A DNA stretch of 6,196 bases from the NCBI GenBank assembly GCA_026785865.1, contig JAJAZG010000513.1, positions 1 to 6,196 on the forward strand, read 5' to 3'. Positions 5,220 through 6,196 of this stretch are shown here, one piece after another. The position numbers and the translations under genes are program-made. The stretch is from Pseudanabaena sp. CAN_BIN31 (GTDB lineage Bacteria; Cyanobacteriota; Cyanobacteriia; Pseudanabaenales; Pseudanabaenaceae). The first letter of the stretch is position 1; the number at the start of each line of letters is the position of its first letter. The notes beneath the pieces are model-generated. The model was not told the DNA's origin. It saw nothing but the letters and a program-made list of their open reading frames with translations, and searched no databases.

Positions 5220-5644
5220 GAGTCACTCCTGATAATTTCTTCTGGTTTGAGAATGGATAGCTCTGGAAATAGTAATTCTGCGTTCTGGAAGTCTTTAATG
5301 TTCTTAGTGGCAAGGATTCGGGCATTTCCTGCGATCGCTAGTTCGATTAAATGGTTGTCTGCTTCGTCTTTTAAGTTTGGTCTCCACAAATAGTAGATAT
5401 GTATCCATTGGCTAACGCTCATGAATGATGCAAGCAAGGTGAGAATTTCGTCGGTTGATAAGGGGCATTTGGCAATAATTTCTTGACGATGAATGACGGA
5501 TTCATATTCTGAGAATAGGGCATTGCCCATTAATGGCTGATAGTCACCGTTTAAGCAACGTCGAACAAGTTCTCGACTAGCTCCTCGCGCACCTATGAGT
5601 GCGCTCACAAAAACGCTGGTATCAATAACTATTTTAACCGCCAT
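5207..5644 (-). CDS. Putative TA-system toxin, PIN family (COG1569 type), TA3
   Basis: This 145-residue PIN-domain protein is a predicted ribonuclease toxin. Its acids are D8 in KIVIDTS, E46 in LFSEYESV, D96 and E101 in DEADNHLIELA, and D118 in NIKDF. It is a diverged paralogue of the TA1 toxin, with shared blocks NALxxEYExV, YYxWRP and a C-terminal LxPxxxx. A longer frame from TTG at 5668 adds eight residues. I prefer the ATG at 5644 because MAVKIVIDTS matches the family start (compare MAIQPSFPVVIDT in TA1), and because the TTG start would place the probable operator inside the coding region. No clear Shine-Dalgarno is visible. It overlaps its antitoxin by 13 nt. The sequence is intact. Confidence 0.87.
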   Translation of the reverse strand: MAVKIVIDTSVFVSALIGARGASRELVRRCLNGDYQPLMGNALFSEYESVIHRQEIIAKCPLSTDEILTLLASFMSVSQWIHIYYLWRPNLKDEADNHLIELAIAGNARILATKNIKDFQNAELLFPELSILKPEEIIRSDSWQP

Positions 5645-5651
5645 ATCTAAA

Positions 5652-5671
5652 TGATAGCATATACGCAATCA
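5652..5671. promoter_or_regulatory. Probable operator of TA3
   Basis: TGATAGCATATACGCAATCA is an imperfect palindrome in which 8 of 10 positions pair. Its centre lies about 17 nt upstream of the toxin ATG. The core CATATACG (5658-5665) is identical to the core at 3354-3361 upstream of TA1, consistent with binding by the RHH antitoxins. No convincing -35/-10 pair was found. Confidence 0.5.
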
Positions 5672-5733
5672 CAATACCCTCTTGTACGCAAAAGATCGCA
5701 AAAAAATAAAAAACATCAAAATCACAAATAACC

Positions 5734-5829
5734 CTGTAGGGGCGCAGCATTACCACCACAATTTATAATTTTTCAGGTTCTCTCTATTTGGTAATGCTTC
5801 GCCCAAACCTGACAACGCAGGGACAATAC
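5734..5829. repeat. Module A, copy 3: hairpin-forming dispersed repeat
   Basis: The arms are GGGCGCAGCATTACCA (5740-5755) and TGGTAATGCTTCGCCC (5789-5804), pairing at 15 of 16 positions. A5752 pairs with T5792, where copy 1 has C with G. It lies about 60 nt upstream of the TA3 operator, as copy 2 does for TA1. Confidence 0.88.
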
Positions 5830-5960
5830 AAGGTCGGAATCACGGATTAAGCGGATTTAAAGATTTCGCTGATTTTTTTGGATGTGACAAAAATGTAACA
5901 GATTGAAAAATCAAAAATCTGTGTAATCCCACAATCCGTCAAATCTGTGATTCAGACTTT
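5830..5960. repeat. Module B, copy 3: 131-bp inverted-repeat element
   Basis: It runs from AAGGTCGGAATCACGGATT (5830-5848) to AATCTGTGATTCAGACTTT (5942-5960); one transition breaks a pair in the right arm. Internal GGATT units are as in the other copies. It is joined to a WD40 remnant in the same way as copy 2. Confidence 0.9.
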
Positions 5961-6143
5961 CTTCTTTGCCTCAATGCCGCACATTGCGCGATCGCCATCG
6001 GTCGCGTTGGGGTTATTGGTGAGGTAATCGCGCAGCCAATCGCAGCCCTTTGCCATGAGGTCATCAAAGTTTAAGTTTCAAAGAATCGCGGTATTGTCCC
6101 AACTGCCAGAGGCGATCATCTTGCCATCTGGACTAAATACGTA
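5952..6143 (-). pseudogene. 3' remnant of a WD40-repeat protein gene with a nonsense codon (module C, copy 3)
   Basis: The minus strand gives YVFSPDGKMIASGSWDNTAI and L, a good WD40 blade. A TGA follows at 6078-6080 where the family has the W of the KLW-type ending. The frame then resumes as NLNFDDLMAKGCDWLRDYL and TNNPNATDGDRAMCGIEAKKKV to the final TGA at 5952-5954. The 3629-3804 copy reads AKLWNLDFDDL at this point, so a TGG-to-TGA change is likely. A second in-frame TGA lies at 6156-6158, just before RGYVFSPDG, and no WD40 sequence is recognisable from there to the window end. The last KKKV and stop come from module B. I see no start codon or ribosome-binding site. Confidence 0.78.
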
Positions 6144-6196
6144 TCCCCTCAATATTCAGGGGTGAAGAGTTATTCAGGGTTCCATAAGTAAGCAAA
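6144..6196. other. Unassigned sequence at the window end
   Basis: No protein family was recognised in the three minus-strand frames, and nothing was found on the plus strand. CCCCT (6145-6149) and AGGGG (6158-6162) pair around AATATT with one central mismatch, a weak stem of doubtful meaning. Confidence 0.3.

Noticed and set aside
6145..6162. CCCCT-AATATT-AGGGG palindrome near the window end
   Set aside because: It has a central mismatch pair and is short, with no T-run or gene context to support a terminator or operator.

Overview
The window looks cyanobacterial. It contains eleven copies of the octamer GCGATCGC (HIP1), for example at 350, 537, 575, 753, 1256, 1316, 1616, 1750, 4948, 5331 and 5988. 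An octamer is expected about 0.1 times by chance in 6.2 kb. The protein families also fit: a cyanobacterial-type UvrA, tails of WD40 repeat proteins with a GCDWLRDYL motif, and COG1569-type PIN toxins. The DNA is moderately AT-rich. A filamentous cyanobacterium such as Pseudanabaena is possible, but the genus cannot be fixed from the sequence. Every gene and gene remnant that can be supported lies on the minus strand.

Layout, read on the plus coordinates. Positions 1-1699 hold the first 566 codons of uvrA, cut off by the window edge. Positions 1775-2137 encode a small Trypsin-co-occurring domain 1 (Trypco1) protein without a visible partner. From 2160 to the end of the window there is an accessory island made of toxin-antitoxin (TA) operons separated by direct copies of one composite repeat. 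Each copy has three parts: module A (about 96 bp, hairpin-forming), module B (131-134 bp, a long inverted repeat built on GGATT units), and module C, the decayed 3' end of a WD40-repeat gene. Full copies lie at about 2269-2577, 3411-3804 and 5734-6143. A lone half of module B lies at 2160-2210.

The TA content is as follows. TA1 (2586-3337) and TA3 (5001-5644) each have a PIN-domain toxin gene first and a ribbon-helix-helix (RHH) antitoxin gene second, overlapping by 4 and 13 nt. They are diverged paralogues and even share promoter-proximal sequence (a CGTATATG core). TA2 (3988-4689) has the usual order, a DUF2281-like antitoxin and then a VapC-type PIN toxin, 3 nt apart. A truncated ParD-like antitoxin (4736-4855) with a plausible promoter lies just upstream of TA2.

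A 142-bp MITE-like element (3805-3946) has 15-bp perfect terminal inverted repeats and a 13-bp target duplication. It sits at the broken end of the second WD40 remnant. The stretch from 2160 on therefore looks like a region built by repeated duplication and insertion, with TA operons as the intact cargo. I see no proven new system. The best leads are the repeat-bounded TA layout, the compensatory base changes in the module A hairpin, and the orphan Trypco1 gene.
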